Shown here in pieces: positions 25,947 through 35,400 of a DNA stretch of 64,000 nt (position 1 is the stretch's first letter; each line of letters opens with the position of its first letter). The notes under the pieces are model-generated. The model ran no database searches. It had not been told where the DNA came from and saw only the letters and a list, made by a program, of their open reading frames with translations. The stretch covers positions 248,001-312,000 of the forward strand of contig NZ_JAJOZR010000007.1 in NCBI RefSeq assembly GCF_021168455.1. Direction: 5' to 3'. The translations under genes and the position numbers were made by a program. Source of the stretch: Ferranicluibacter quercicola (lineage in GTDB: Bacteria; Pseudomonadota; Alphaproteobacteria; Rhizobiales; Rhizobiaceae).

Positions 25947-26921
25947 TCAGAACACCGACAGAGCCACGGCCATGCCGATCACGGCGGCGAGTGCCAGCGT
26001 GCAGGCTGCGTGGAAGACCCGGACGCCGCGCAGGATATCGTCCGCCGTGGCGACCGGCCGCCCGGCGGCATTCATCATCGGCTCCTCGACCCGGCCACCG
26101 GCATAGAGGCGAGGACCGGCGAGCTGGAGATCGAGCGCGCCGGCCATCGCCGCCTCCGGCCAGCCGGAATTGGGCGAGCGGTGCAGACCCTGATCGCGCA
26201 GGGCGACGGAAAGCGCGTTGCGCCCGGCCCGCAGCCCCAGCCGCCACCACGCGCCCCCCGCGATGAGCAGCATCGACAGCCGTGCGGCCGGGAGGTTGGC
26301 GACATCGTCCAGCCGAGCCGACGCCCGGCCGAAGTGGAGATAGCGCTCGGTCTTGTGGCCGATCATCGAATCGGCCGTGTTCAGCATCTTGTAGGCAAGC
26401 AGGCCCGGAAGCCCCGCGATCGCATACCAGACGAGCGGCGCGACGACACCGTCCGAAAAATTTTCCGCAAGGCTCTCGATGGCGGCCCGGCAGACGCCGG
26501 CCTCGTCCAGGCTCTCGGGATCCCGCCCGACGATCATCGAGACCGCACGCCGACCGCCCGCAAGCCCGCTTTCTTCAAGGCCCTTAGCCACGCGCAGCAC
26601 GTGATCGGACAGGCTCTTCTGCGCCAGGAAGACCGCGACGATCAGGGCCTCGATGGCGGTGCCCCAAAGACCGAGCGACGACAGGCCAATATGAAGGAGA
26701 CCGCCAATCGCTGCGGACAGCACGAGGAGACCCGCGATGACGCCCGCCCCGCGCCTGCGCAGCTGCGAGCCGCCGAGATGCGGCCGGTTCAGCCGGCGTT
26801 CACAGGCGGCGATCGCCGTGCCGAACAAGACGACGGGATGCGGCAGGCGGCGCCAGAGGCGGTCCGGATCGCCGACGATGCGGTCGATCGCAAGGCCGGT
26901 GGCGAGAATGACGAGGCGCAT
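25947..26921 (-). CDS. cobD: adenosylcobinamide-phosphate synthase CobD (CbiB)
   Basis: Integral membrane enzyme that joins the aminopropanol arm to adenosylcobyric acid, 324 aa. It starts MRLVILATGLAIDRIVGDPDRLWRRLPHPVVLFG, the CbiB/CobD signature, and continues with SMIVGRDPESLDEAGVCRAAIESLAENFSDG and GLLAYKMLNTADSMIGHKTERYLHFGRASARLDDVAN. The ATG at 26921 shares its A with the cobC stop (TGATG). It is the last gene of cobE-A-B-C-D. The 216 bases upstream of acpXL follow its stop and show no clear terminator. Confidence 0.94.
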   Translation of the reverse strand: MRLVILATGLAIDRIVGDPDRLWRRLPHPVVLFGTAIAACERRLNRPHLGGSQLRRRGAGVIAGLLVLSAAIGGLLHIGLSSLGLWGTAIEALIVAVFLAQKSLSDHVLRVAKGLEESGLAGGRRAVSMIVGRDPESLDEAGVCRAAIESLAENFSDGVVAPLVWYAIAGLPGLLAYKMLNTADSMIGHKTERYLHFGRASARLDDVANLPAARLSMLLIAGGAWWRLGLRAGRNALSVALRDQGLHRSPNSGWPEAAMAGALDLQLAGPRLYAGGRVEEPMMNAAGRPVATADDILRGVRVFHAACTLALAAVIGMAVALSVF

Positions 26922-27922
26922 CAGCGGGCAACCTTGCGAAGGGCGGCGAGAAGGCGGAGGTCGGCGTCCGGATCGGGCGTCAGGCCGATTCGCAGCCAGC
27001 CGGGCGCGTAGTCGAAGCTGCGCGTGAGGATATGCCGCTCGCAAAGGGCATGCTGCAGGGCGGCGCCATCGGCGACCGCGACAAGCGAGAACAGATGCGT
27101 GCCGCCGACGGTGCGCAGACCGGCTTGCGACAGCACCGCGTCCAGCCCGGCTTTCCGCGCGGCGATCCGGATGCGAAGGCTTTCGATATCACCCTGCAGA
27201 AGCTGCTCGGCGACGGCAAGCGCCGGCCCCGAGACGGCCCAGGGACCGAGCGCCGTGGCAAGCGCCTCGAGCACGGCGGGTACGGCCATGACGAAGCCCA
27301 GCCGGATGCCGGCATGGCCGAAGACCTTGCCGAAGGAGCGGAAGACGATGAGGCCGGGATGTGCGAAGGCCTTGGCGGCGACGCTGTTGCCCGACACCCC
27401 GTCGCCGAAGGCCTCGTCCACAACCAGCCGTCCGCCCTGCGCGGCCATGCGGTCGGCGATGGCGAGCAGCGTGTCGCGTGGCAGAAGACGGCCGGTCGGG
27501 TTGTTCGGATTGACGATGACGGCGAGACCGTGATCGGGGCGAAGTTCGCCCGTATCGGCGATCGGATCGACGCGGAAACCGGAGAGCGACAGGACCCGCC
27601 GATACTCGCCATAGGTCGGGCCGAGAATCGCGACCGGACGGCCCGGCGGCGCGAACGCCGGCAGCTGCTGGATGACGGATTGCGTGCCCGGCACGGCCAG
27701 AGGCTGGTGCTCCCCGGTGCCGTAGAATGCGGCAGCGGCGGCCTCGGCACGGCGCACGAGATCGGCATCCGGCAGGCGGTGCCAGGCGGATGCGGGAATG
27801 TCCGGCAGCGGCGGTGGACAGGGATTGATGCCGGTGGAAAGGTCGAGCCAGTCCCGCGCGGTGCCGCCATAGCGGCCGATCGCCCCGGACAGGCCGCCGC
27901 CATGCTGGATCGGCGCCGTCAT
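26921..27922 (-). CDS. cobC: CobC, threonine-phosphate decarboxylase-like PLP enzyme
   Basis: PLP-dependent aminotransferase-fold protein, 333 aa, involved with CobD in providing and attaching (R)-1-amino-2-propanol. Landmarks are HGGGLSGAIGRYGGTARDWLDLSTGINP at the N-terminus, the substrate/PLP region VIVNPNNPTGRLLP, the Asp of GGRLVVDEAFGDG, and the PLP lysine in FRSFGKVFGHAGIRLGFV. Both ends overlap neighbours (cobB by ATGA, cobD by TGATG). Confidence 0.92.
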   Translation of the reverse strand: MTAPIQHGGGLSGAIGRYGGTARDWLDLSTGINPCPPPLPDIPASAWHRLPDADLVRRAEAAAAAFYGTGEHQPLAVPGTQSVIQQLPAFAPPGRPVAILGPTYGEYRRVLSLSGFRVDPIADTGELRPDHGLAVIVNPNNPTGRLLPRDTLLAIADRMAAQGGRLVVDEAFGDGVSGNSVAAKAFAHPGLIVFRSFGKVFGHAGIRLGFVMAVPAVLEALATALGPWAVSGPALAVAEQLLQGDIESLRIRIAARKAGLDAVLSQAGLRTVGGTHLFSLVAVADGAALQHALCERHILTRSFDYAPGWLRIGLTPDPDADLRLLAALRKVAR

Positions 27923-29244
27923 GCCGTCTCCGCGCTGGCAAGGTCCGGCGCGCGGTCGATGAGGTGCATGAAGGAGCCGGCGACGGACCCGACGCGCAGG
28001 CCGGCGGTACCCAGAGAGGTGCCGGCCGCATCCTCGACGGCGAACAGCGGTGCGGCCTCGCCTTCCGAGATGATCGTCGCATAGTGAAATTCATGCGCCA
28101 TCATCGGCTTGAAGAATCCGGTTTCGTCCAGAGGCCGCACGCGGCGGTAGCCGAGATGCCGGCGCCGCTCGGCAAAGCTGGTGGTCAGCGGCAGGAGACC
28201 GAGCATCGGGTAGCGTGTCCCCGAGGCATCGACAAGCCCGTCACCGAGCGTCATGTAGCCGCCGCACTCCCCGAAGATCCGCGCCTTGCGCCGGGCGACG
28301 GCCTGCATGCCGGCGCGGAAGGTTTCGGCCGTGGACAATGCCCCCGCATGCAGTTCGGGATAGCCGCCGGGGAGATAGACGGCATCGGCATCGCCTGCCG
28401 GCGCCTCGTCCGCGAGCGGCGAGAAGAAGGTAAGGCTCGCGCCCGCCGTGTGCCATCCGGCGAGCAGGTGCTGATAGGCGAAGGCGAAGGCGACGTCGCG
28501 GGCGACCGCGATTTGCGACCCGAGCGGGTCCATGGCGACGACGGGTTCTGCGAGCGGCTGCACCGGACGGGCCTGCCGTCCGAGCGCCACCAGCGCGTCG
28601 AGATCGCATCCCGATTCGACCGAATCGGCGGCGTGGTCGATGAAGCGATCGAGCCCACCATGCTCGCCGGCCTGCACGAGGCCGAGATGCCGCTCGGGCA
28701 AGGCCAGGCCCGGATCGCGGCCGATGATGCCGAGCACCGGCATGGCGATATCCGCCAGTGCGCCGCGCAGCATCGCCTCGTGCTTGGCACTGCCGACCTT
28801 GTTGAGGATGACGCCGGCGAGCCGGATATCGGCGCGGAAGCGGGCGTAGCCGGACACGAGCGCCGCCACCGACTGCGCCATGCGGCCGCAATCGACCACC
28901 AGCACCACCGGCAGTCCCAGAGATGCCGCGAGATCGGCCGGCGCGCCGGTGCCGTCCATCGCCGCATCAAACAGGCCCATCATGGCCTCGATGACGAGAA
29001 GGCGGCCATCGTGCCGCGCGCGGGATGCCTGCGCATCGAGCAAGGCGGGGCGCATGGCCCAGGGATCGTAGTTGACGCAGGCGATGCCGCAGGCGGCCGT
29101 ATGGAAGGCCGGATCGATATAGTCCGGGCCCGCCTTTCCGGGAGACACCGCGACCCCGCGCCGGCTGAGCGCGCGCAAAAGGCCGAGCGTGATGGTGGTC
29201 TTGCCGGAGCCGGACGACGGGGCGGCGATCAGGATGCCGCTCAT
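27919..29244 (-). CDS. cobB: hydrogenobyrinic acid a,c-diamide synthase CobB
   Basis: ATP- and glutamine-dependent amidation of hydrogenobyrinic acid at a and c, 441 aa. The N-terminal P-loop is APSSGSGKTTITLGLL. The C-terminal class I glutamine amidotransferase domain contains VYLPGGYPELHAG and the nucleophile Cys in RIFGECGGYMTLGDGL, with the His in MAHEFHYATI. The ATG at 29244 overlaps the cobA stop (ATGA); a longer frame to 29556 is overlap with cobA. Confidence 0.94.
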   Translation of the reverse strand: MSGILIAAPSSGSGKTTITLGLLRALSRRGVAVSPGKAGPDYIDPAFHTAACGIACVNYDPWAMRPALLDAQASRARHDGRLLVIEAMMGLFDAAMDGTGAPADLAASLGLPVVLVVDCGRMAQSVAALVSGYARFRADIRLAGVILNKVGSAKHEAMLRGALADIAMPVLGIIGRDPGLALPERHLGLVQAGEHGGLDRFIDHAADSVESGCDLDALVALGRQARPVQPLAEPVVAMDPLGSQIAVARDVAFAFAYQHLLAGWHTAGASLTFFSPLADEAPAGDADAVYLPGGYPELHAGALSTAETFRAGMQAVARRKARIFGECGGYMTLGDGLVDASGTRYPMLGLLPLTTSFAERRRHLGYRRVRPLDETGFFKPMMAHEFHYATIISEGEAAPLFAVEDAAGTSLGTAGLRVGSVAGSFMHLIDRAPDLASAETA

Positions 29245-30062
29245 GCCGTGCAGTCTCCCGCCGATGCCGAATCGATCTGCGCGGAGCCCAACCAGTCGAG
29301 AACGGACCGCAGCCGCACGACCTCGCCGAGCACCACGATCGCCGGTGGCGAAACGCCGGCTGAGGCGGCGTCGGCCGCCGCGCGGCCCAGCGTTGTTTCG
29401 AGAACCGACTGGCGAGATGTCGCCGCATTGCTGACGAAGGCGAGCGGCTCGTCCGGCGCGCGGCCGGCGGCCAGAAGGTTCGCGGTGATCTCGCTGATAT
29501 GCTTCATCGCCATGTACATGACGATGACCGGCGACCCCTTGGCGACGCTCGCCCAATCGACGCGATCCGGCACGAGGCCCGAGGAGTCGTGACCGGTGAG
29601 GAAGGTGACGACATGGGTGATGTCGCGGTGGGTGACCGGGATGCCGGCATAGGCGAGACCGCCGATACCCGCCGTGATGCCGGGTACGACGCGGAAGGGA
29701 ATGCCGTGCTCGACCAGCACCAGCGCCTCTTCGCCACCACGGCCGAAGACGAAGGGATCGCCGCCCTTCAGCCGCAGCACGCGCTTGCCCTCGCGGGCGA
29801 GCGCGACGAGGCGGAGCGAAATGTCGCGCTGCTTCGGCGAGGGCTTGCCGCCGCGCTTGCCGGCGAACTCCAGCACGGCACCGGGCCGCGCGAGCGACAG
29901 GCAGGCGGCGTCCACCAGGGCATCATGCACGATGACATCCGCCTGTCGCAGGGCGTTGACCGCATGCAGCGTCAGCAGGCCGGGATCGCCCGGCCCCGCG
30001 CCCACCAGCCAGACGGCGCCCGGCGCCATCAGCGGCAGACCGTCGAAGGAGAAATCCCTCAT
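29241..30062 (-). CDS. cobA: uroporphyrinogen-III C-methyltransferase CobA
   Basis: SAM-dependent methylation of uroporphyrinogen III at C-2 and C-7, the entry to the corrin branch, 273 aa. SUMT signatures are VWLVGAGPGDPGLLTLHA, the LKGGDPFVFGRGGEEALVL motif, VVPGITAGIGGLAYAGIPVTHRD and VIVMYMAMKH. It is the stand-alone CobA type, without CysG dehydrogenase/ferrochelatase domains. The start overlaps the cobE stop (ATGA). Confidence 0.95.
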   Translation of the reverse strand: MRDFSFDGLPLMAPGAVWLVGAGPGDPGLLTLHAVNALRQADVIVHDALVDAACLSLARPGAVLEFAGKRGGKPSPKQRDISLRLVALAREGKRVLRLKGGDPFVFGRGGEEALVLVEHGIPFRVVPGITAGIGGLAYAGIPVTHRDITHVVTFLTGHDSSGLVPDRVDWASVAKGSPVIVMYMAMKHISEITANLLAAGRAPDEPLAFVSNAATSRQSVLETTLGRAAADAASAGVSPPAIVVLGEVVRLRSVLDWLGSAQIDSASAGDCTA

Positions 30063-30556
30063 CCCGCCAACTCCAAGGCCGGCGCGGATGATTCGATGTG
30101 GGAAGGTGCGACCAAACCGGTCGAAGACAGCGCGGCAAGCAGCTGTTTCGAATGGGCTTCCACCACGGCAGCGGTCGCCTGGCGGGACGCGTGCTTTTCC
30201 ACCACCAGCCGTCCGCCGCGCCCGGCAGCCGCAAGGGCGGAGGCCTCCGCGACGCTGTGGCATCCGGTCAGGCGAAAGACATCCGGCGAGGGCGACGCGA
30301 TGCGCGGCGTTTCAGTCTCCAGCCGGACGGCGTCGAATGTCAGGAGGGGAACGGCAAACCGGTCGGCGAGGGCGAGGATGGCGGGCTCCGTGGCGCGGGC
30401 GTCGATCGATGCGATGGCGTGGAGCGGACGTTCGGGGTAGCCGGCCTTCGCCAGCACGGAAAGAGCGAGATCGAGGACATCGGCAAAGGGCGAACCCGGC
30501 CGGCAGCCGAGGCCGAGAACCAGCCCGCGCTCCATCGTCTCACCACACTTGGCCAT
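30059..30556 (-). CDS. cobE: CobE (CbiG C-terminal domain-like)
   Basis: 165-aa protein of the aerobic cobalamin pathway, homologous to the C-terminal domain of CbiG; its step is not firmly established. LVLGLGCRPGSPFADVLDLALSVLAKAGYP and LTFDAVRLETETPRIASPSPDVFRLTGCHSVAEASAL are family-like. I chose the ATG at 30556 with GGAGAG upstream; an internal ATG at 30535 is a good alternative. It is the first gene of the five-gene overlapping chain. Confidence 0.85.
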   Translation of the reverse strand: MAKCGETMERGLVLGLGCRPGSPFADVLDLALSVLAKAGYPERPLHAIASIDARATEPAILALADRFAVPLLTFDAVRLETETPRIASPSPDVFRLTGCHSVAEASALAAAGRGGRLVVEKHASRQATAAVVEAHSKQLLAALSSTGLVAPSHIESSAPALELAG

Positions 30557-30982
30557 TCCACGCTCTCCGCTGCACGCCACCTGCGCCCCAAGGGGCCGCA
30601 CAGGAAAGCCGCGTTTCAGATCCTGCAGCGATGCGGCGGTCGAGGACTCGTCACAGGCTCCAGTCGCGCAGACGCCGAGCGGCCGGGGATCTCTCCCCGG
30701 TCGAGGCCTCGACAGCTCCGGCATGAGCCCCCGCTCAGGGTCGGCCGCACCGGACGCGTTTTCAGCCCGAACCGGGCGCCGTCGCATGACGCGTGTCTTA
30801 CAAGAGATTTGCGCCGACAGGAATTGCTTATGGAGCGCCTGCGGCAAAATCGGCGCGGCGGGAAGGCGGGACAGCGCGAGAGGCGTGCCGCGCGAGACCC
30901 CTTCCCTTTGCCCGCCGGCTCTGCCAAAGAGCGTGCGCGTCCCTACACAGCCCGTTGCCGGCGACACGGCCCAAGGTCCATC
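30557..30982. other. divergent intergenic region cobE / TSUP permease
   Basis: 426 bases without a supported gene. It holds CCGGGGA-TCTC-TCCCCGG (30683-30700) immediately followed by the 12-base palindrome TCGAGGCCTCGA (30701-30712). I found no B12 box here, so cobE-D expression, unlike cobP-O, is not obviously riboswitch-controlled. Confidence 0.5.
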
Positions 30983-31768
30983 GTGCACGATCTCGCGTTT
31001 CATCTGCTCCTTTTCCTCTTCCTCGCGGCATTCATCGCCGGCTTCATCGACAGCATTGCCGGCGGCGGCGGCATGATCACCGTGCCGGCCATGCTGCTGG
31101 CCGGCCTGCCACCACTGGAAACGCTCGGCACCAACAAACTCCAGTCCCTGTTCGGCTCGGGCTCGGCAAGCCTTGCCTATGCCCGCGCCGGTCACGTGGA
31201 CCTGAAAAGCCAGCTGCCCATGGCATTCCTGTCGCTGGCCGGCGGCGCAATCGGGGCCATGGTGGCGACCGTGGTGCCCGGCGACGTGCTGCGCGCCGTG
31301 CTTCCCTTCCTGCTCATCGGCATCGCGCTCTATTTCGCGCTGAAGCCGAACGTCGCCGATCTCGATCGCACCCAGCGGATCACACCCTTCGTCTTCGGCC
31401 TCACCATCGTGCCGGCCATCGGCTTCTACGACGGCATCTTCGGCCCCGGCACCGGCTCCTTCTTCATGCTGGCCTTCATCGCGCTTGCCGGCTTCGGCGT
31501 GCTGAAGGCGACGGCGCATACCAAGCTCCTCAATTTCGGTTCCAATATCGGCGGCTTCCTCGTGCTTGCCCTGTATGGCGTCGTCCTGTGGAAGGTCGGG
31601 CTGATGATGGGCGCCGGACAGTTCGCCGGGGCGCAGGTCGGCTCTCGCTTTGCCATGAAGCGCGGCGCCAAGATCATCAAACCGCTGCTGGTCCTCACCT
31701 GCATCGCACTCGCCATCCGCCTTCTCGCCGATCCCGCAAATCCGGTTCGGGTCTGGTTCGGGATCTAA
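30983..31768 (+). CDS. TSUP/TauE-SafE family membrane permease
   Basis: 261 aa, about eight hydrophobic segments in two similar halves: LLFLFLAAFIAGFIDSIAGGGGMITVPAMLLAG (the GGGG turn typical of TSUP) and ITPFVFGLTIVPAIGFYDGIFGPGTGSFF. The family moves sulfur oxyanions, sulfoacetate and other small anions, and some members sit in cobalamin loci. Start GTG at 30983 behind AAGG. Its stop codon overlaps the stop of the convergent cobO. Substrate unknown; position between cob genes suggests, but does not prove, a link to cobalt or corrinoid metabolism. Confidence 0.82.
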   Translation: MHDLAFHLLLFLFLAAFIAGFIDSIAGGGGMITVPAMLLAGLPPLETLGTNKLQSLFGSGSASLAYARAGHVDLKSQLPMAFLSLAGGAIGAMVATVVPGDVLRAVLPFLLIGIALYFALKPNVADLDRTQRITPFVFGLTIVPAIGFYDGIFGPGTGSFFMLAFIALAGFGVLKATAHTKLLNFGSNIGGFLVLALYGVVLWKVGLMMGAGQFAGAQVGSRFAMKRGAKIIKPLLVLTCIALAIRLLADPANPVRVWFGI

Positions 31769-32394
31769 TACTCCACACCCACCTGCGCCTTGATGCCCGA
31801 GCGGAACGGGTGCTTGACGAGCTCCATCTCGGTCACGAGGTCGGCGATCTCGATCAGTTCCTCGCGGGCATTGCGGCCGGTCAGCACCACATGCGTCATC
31901 GGCGGCTTTTCCTCGCTGAGGAAGCGCACGACCTCGTGGATGTCGATATAGTCGTAGCGCAGCGCGATGTTGATCTCGTCCAGCAGCACCATGGAATTGG
32001 CGGGATCGCGGATCAGCTCTTTCGAGGTTTCCCAGGCCTTCTGCGCCATCGCCACATCGCGGGCGCGGTCCTGTGTTTCCCAGGTAAAGCCTTCGCCCAG
32101 CGTATAGAAGCGGCAGAGATGCTGGAAATGCATCTCGATCAGCGTGCGCTCGCCGGTCTCCCAGCCGCCCTTGATGTACTGGACGACCGCCGACGGCATG
32201 CCGTGAGCGATGTGGCGGAAGATCATGCCGAAACCGGCGGTGGTCTTGCCCTTGCCCTTGCCGGTATGCACCATGATGAGGCCCTTGCCATCGGTCTTCG
32301 TCGCCATGATCTTCTCGCGCGCGACCTTCTTCTTCGCCATCTTCATGGCGTGGCGCTCCAGATCGACCTCGGCGGCCGGTGTTTCCTCGGTCAT
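31765..32394 (-). CDS. cobO: cob(I)yrinic acid a,c-diamide adenosyltransferase CobO
   Basis: Adds the adenosyl ligand from ATP to the reduced corrinoid cobalt, 209 aa, CobA/CobO/BtuR family. The modified P-loop is VHTGKGKGKTTAGFGM (near residue 43), with MVLLDEINIALRYDYID and VVLTGRNAREELIEIADLVTEME further on. The N-terminal Lys/Arg-rich stretch (HAMKMAKKKVAREKIM) is usual for CobO. It is the last gene of the cobP-W-N-O unit. Confidence 0.95.
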   Translation of the reverse strand: MTEETPAAEVDLERHAMKMAKKKVAREKIMATKTDGKGLIMVHTGKGKGKTTAGFGMIFRHIAHGMPSAVVQYIKGGWETGERTLIEMHFQHLCRFYTLGEGFTWETQDRARDVAMAQKAWETSKELIRDPANSMVLLDEINIALRYDYIDIHEVVRFLSEEKPPMTHVVLTGRNAREELIEIADLVTEMELVKHPFRSGIKAQVGVEY

Positions 32395-32412
32395 ATCAGT
32401 CCCTTTGGGTTC

Positions 32413-35400
32413 TCACGACGCCCGGAGCGTCAGGCTGCTGGAAAGCTCGAAGCGCGCCGAATTGGACCGCGGCTGCCAGTATCCCCGGTCGATGGCGTCC
32501 GTCAGGCGCGCGGCCAAATCGCGGAAGGCGTGGCGGTTCGCCGCCTCCATGAAGGCACGCACGGCATCATCCAGCACGAAGGCCTGATAGACCGCCTCGA
32601 AATGCTGGCTGCGGACGGCACCCGTGGTGGCGGCGAAGGCGAAGAGATAGTCGACCGTCGCCGCCATCTCGAAGGCGCCCTTGTAGCCGTGCCGCATCAT
32701 GCCGGCGATCCATTTCGGATTGACCACGCGCCCGCGCACGACCCGGCCGATCTCCTCCTCGAGCGACCGGATGACCGGCTTTTCCGGCCGGGAATGGTCG
32801 TTGTGGTAGATGACCGGGCGCGTGCCCGAAAGCTGCTCGACGGCCGCGCTCATGCCGCCTTCGAACTGGTAGTAGTCGTCGCTGTCGAGAAGATCGTGCT
32901 CGCGATTGTCCTGATTCTGTACCACGGCCTGCACGCCGGCAAGGCGCGTTTCCAGCACCGCGCGCGCGTCGCGGCCCTCCGCATGCGCGCCATAGGCATA
33001 GCCACCCCAGGTAAGATAGGCGTCGGCAAGCTCGGCACGTTCGGGGCCGCGCGTCTCGTCCATCAGAGCCTGCAGGCCGGCGCCGTAGGAGCCGGGCTTG
33101 GAGCCGAAGACGCGGTAGGAGGCGCGGCGTTCGGCCTCAGCCGCACTCAGGCCCTTCTCGCGCCATTCCGCGCTCTCCCGGCGGATGCGGGCGGCGATCG
33201 CGTTGTCCTCGTCGTCTTCCTCCAGCGCACCGATGGCCCGCACCGCGCTGTCGAACAGCGCGATCTGCTCGGGAAACGCATCGCGGAAGAAGCCGGAGAC
33301 GCGCAGGGTGACATCGACGCGCGGGCGGCCGAGAAGCGCCAGCGGCACGATCTCGTAGCCCGTGACGCGCCGCGACATCGGATCCCAGAGCGGCTTTGCC
33401 CCGATGAGGGCCAGCGCCTGCGCGATATCGTCGCCGCCGGTGCGCATGTTGGAGGTGCCCCAGGCGGTCAGGCCGAGCGCCGTCGGCCACTCGCCATGAT
33501 CCTGGAGGTAGCGCCGGATGAGGAGATCGGCGGACTTCTTGCCGAGTTCGAAGGCGGCCGGCGTCGGCACGGCGCGGCTGTCGACGGAGTAGAAGTTGCG
33601 CCCCGTCGGCAGCACGTCCGGACGCCCGCGCGTCGGCGCACCGGAGGGACCGGGCGCGACGAACCGTCCATCGAGACCGGCCAGCAGGCCGGCAATTTCC
33701 GCAGGCCCGCAGGCGATCAGGGACGGTCTCAGCCGCGCCTCGACGGCATCGAGAACGCCGCGCGTCGCCGGCCAGCCGTCCGGGCACGGGATGTCCCCGC
33801 CGACGAGCTTTGCCGCAAGCAACTCGATGCGCTCGACGGTGTCGCCTTCGCTGCGCCACGTGTCCTCGCTGACGGCCGAGAGCATTGCCGGGCGCGGCCC
33901 CTGCCAGAGCGTGGCGGGTGCGCAATCCAGCGGGTCGAACACGGGCGCCTCGACACCCTCCCCGTTGACGAGCCCGCAATCCCGCGCGATCGCCCGCTGC
34001 AGGCTCGCATCGCCGCCCTCGCCGGTGCCACGCGGCACGCGCGCGAGCGCCAGTGTCAGGTCGGTCAAAAGCCGTCCTTCGGGCGAGACGCCGAAGACGT
34101 GGAGACCGTCGCGGATCTGCATTTCCTTCAGATCGCAGAGATAGGCGTCGAGCTTCTGCAGCGCCGCATCCTCGCCATCCGTCTCGGCGATGCCGGCATC
34201 CGCATCGAGCCCGATGTCGCGCACGAGGTGCAGGATCTGGCTGGACAGCAGCCGCAGCCGCCGCGGATCGCCGCCGGCCGCGTCGTAATACTCATCGACC
34301 AGACCTTCGAGGTCGCGCAGCGCGCCGTAGGTCTCCGCGCGCGTCAGCGGCGGGGTCAGATGGTCGATGATGACGGCCGCCGAGCGGCGCTTGGCCTGCG
34401 TCCCCTCGCCGGGATCGTTGACGATGAACGGGTAGAGATGCGGCAGCGGGCCGAACACGGCTTCGGGGTAGCACGTCTCCGACAGCGCCAGCGCCTTGCC
34501 CGGCAGCCATTCGAGATTGCCGTGCTTGCCCATGTGGATGATGGCATGCGCGCCGAAGGCGCGGCGCAGGAACGCATAGAAGGCGAAATAGCCATGCGGC
34601 GGCACGAGGTCCGGCGAATGGTAGGTTTCCTTCGGATCGATATTGTAGCCCCGCGCCGGCTGGATGCCGATGACGACGCCGCCAAGCCGCGCGAGCGGCA
34701 ATGCAAAACGGTCGCCGTCGGCGTAGGGATCGCGCGAAGGATCGCCCCAGCGTGCCGTGACCTCGGCTTGAATCCGTTCGGGAAGCGTCGCGAAGAACGC
34801 GTTGTAATCGTTGAAGGATAATGTTTCGCGGATATGCCGCCCGTCGCGCGCGGCATTGGTCGGGCCTTCCATCAGATGCCGGATCAGCGCGTCACCATCC
34901 GTCGGCAGATCGGTCACCGGATAGCCGGCCGCGGCCATCGCGCGCAGCACCTCGATCGTGCCGGCCGGCGTATCCAGGCCGACGCCGTTGCCGAGGCGAC
35001 CGTCGCGGTTCGGGTAATTGGCGAGCACGATGGCGACCTTGCGGTCGGCGGGCGGCGTGTGGCGCAGGAGCGCCCAGTTCGCCGCGAGCTTCGCCACGAA
35101 GGCGACCCTGTCCGGCAGCGGCGCATGCCCGACGATGTTGGTCTCGACCGCCTCGTCATAGATCGCCGCCGCCTTGAAGGAAACGGCACGGGAGAGAATG
35201 CGACCGTCCACCTCGGGAAGCGCGACGTTCATCGCGAGATCGCGCGCCATGAGGCCTTGCGACGAGCTTTCCCAGGCCTGGCGGGTCGAGGCGGAGAACA
35301 GCACCTGCAGCACCGGCGCGCCACCGGCGTCGAGCACGGTGCCCTTGTGATCGCCGCCCGGAGCCGACACCGCGAAGCTCGTGGCATTGAGGACGACATC

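Noticed and set aside
30557..30982. second cobalamin riboswitch upstream of cobE
   Set aside because: The conserved AGCCAGGAGACCTGCC box and the GCCCCCGCAACTGT block are absent on both strands.
30793..34821. 1342-codon open frame on the plus strand over cobO and cobN
   Set aside because: It is antisense to two well-supported cobalamin genes, has a His/Asp/Arg-rich composition typical of the complement of high-GC coding DNA, and no ribosome site or domain.
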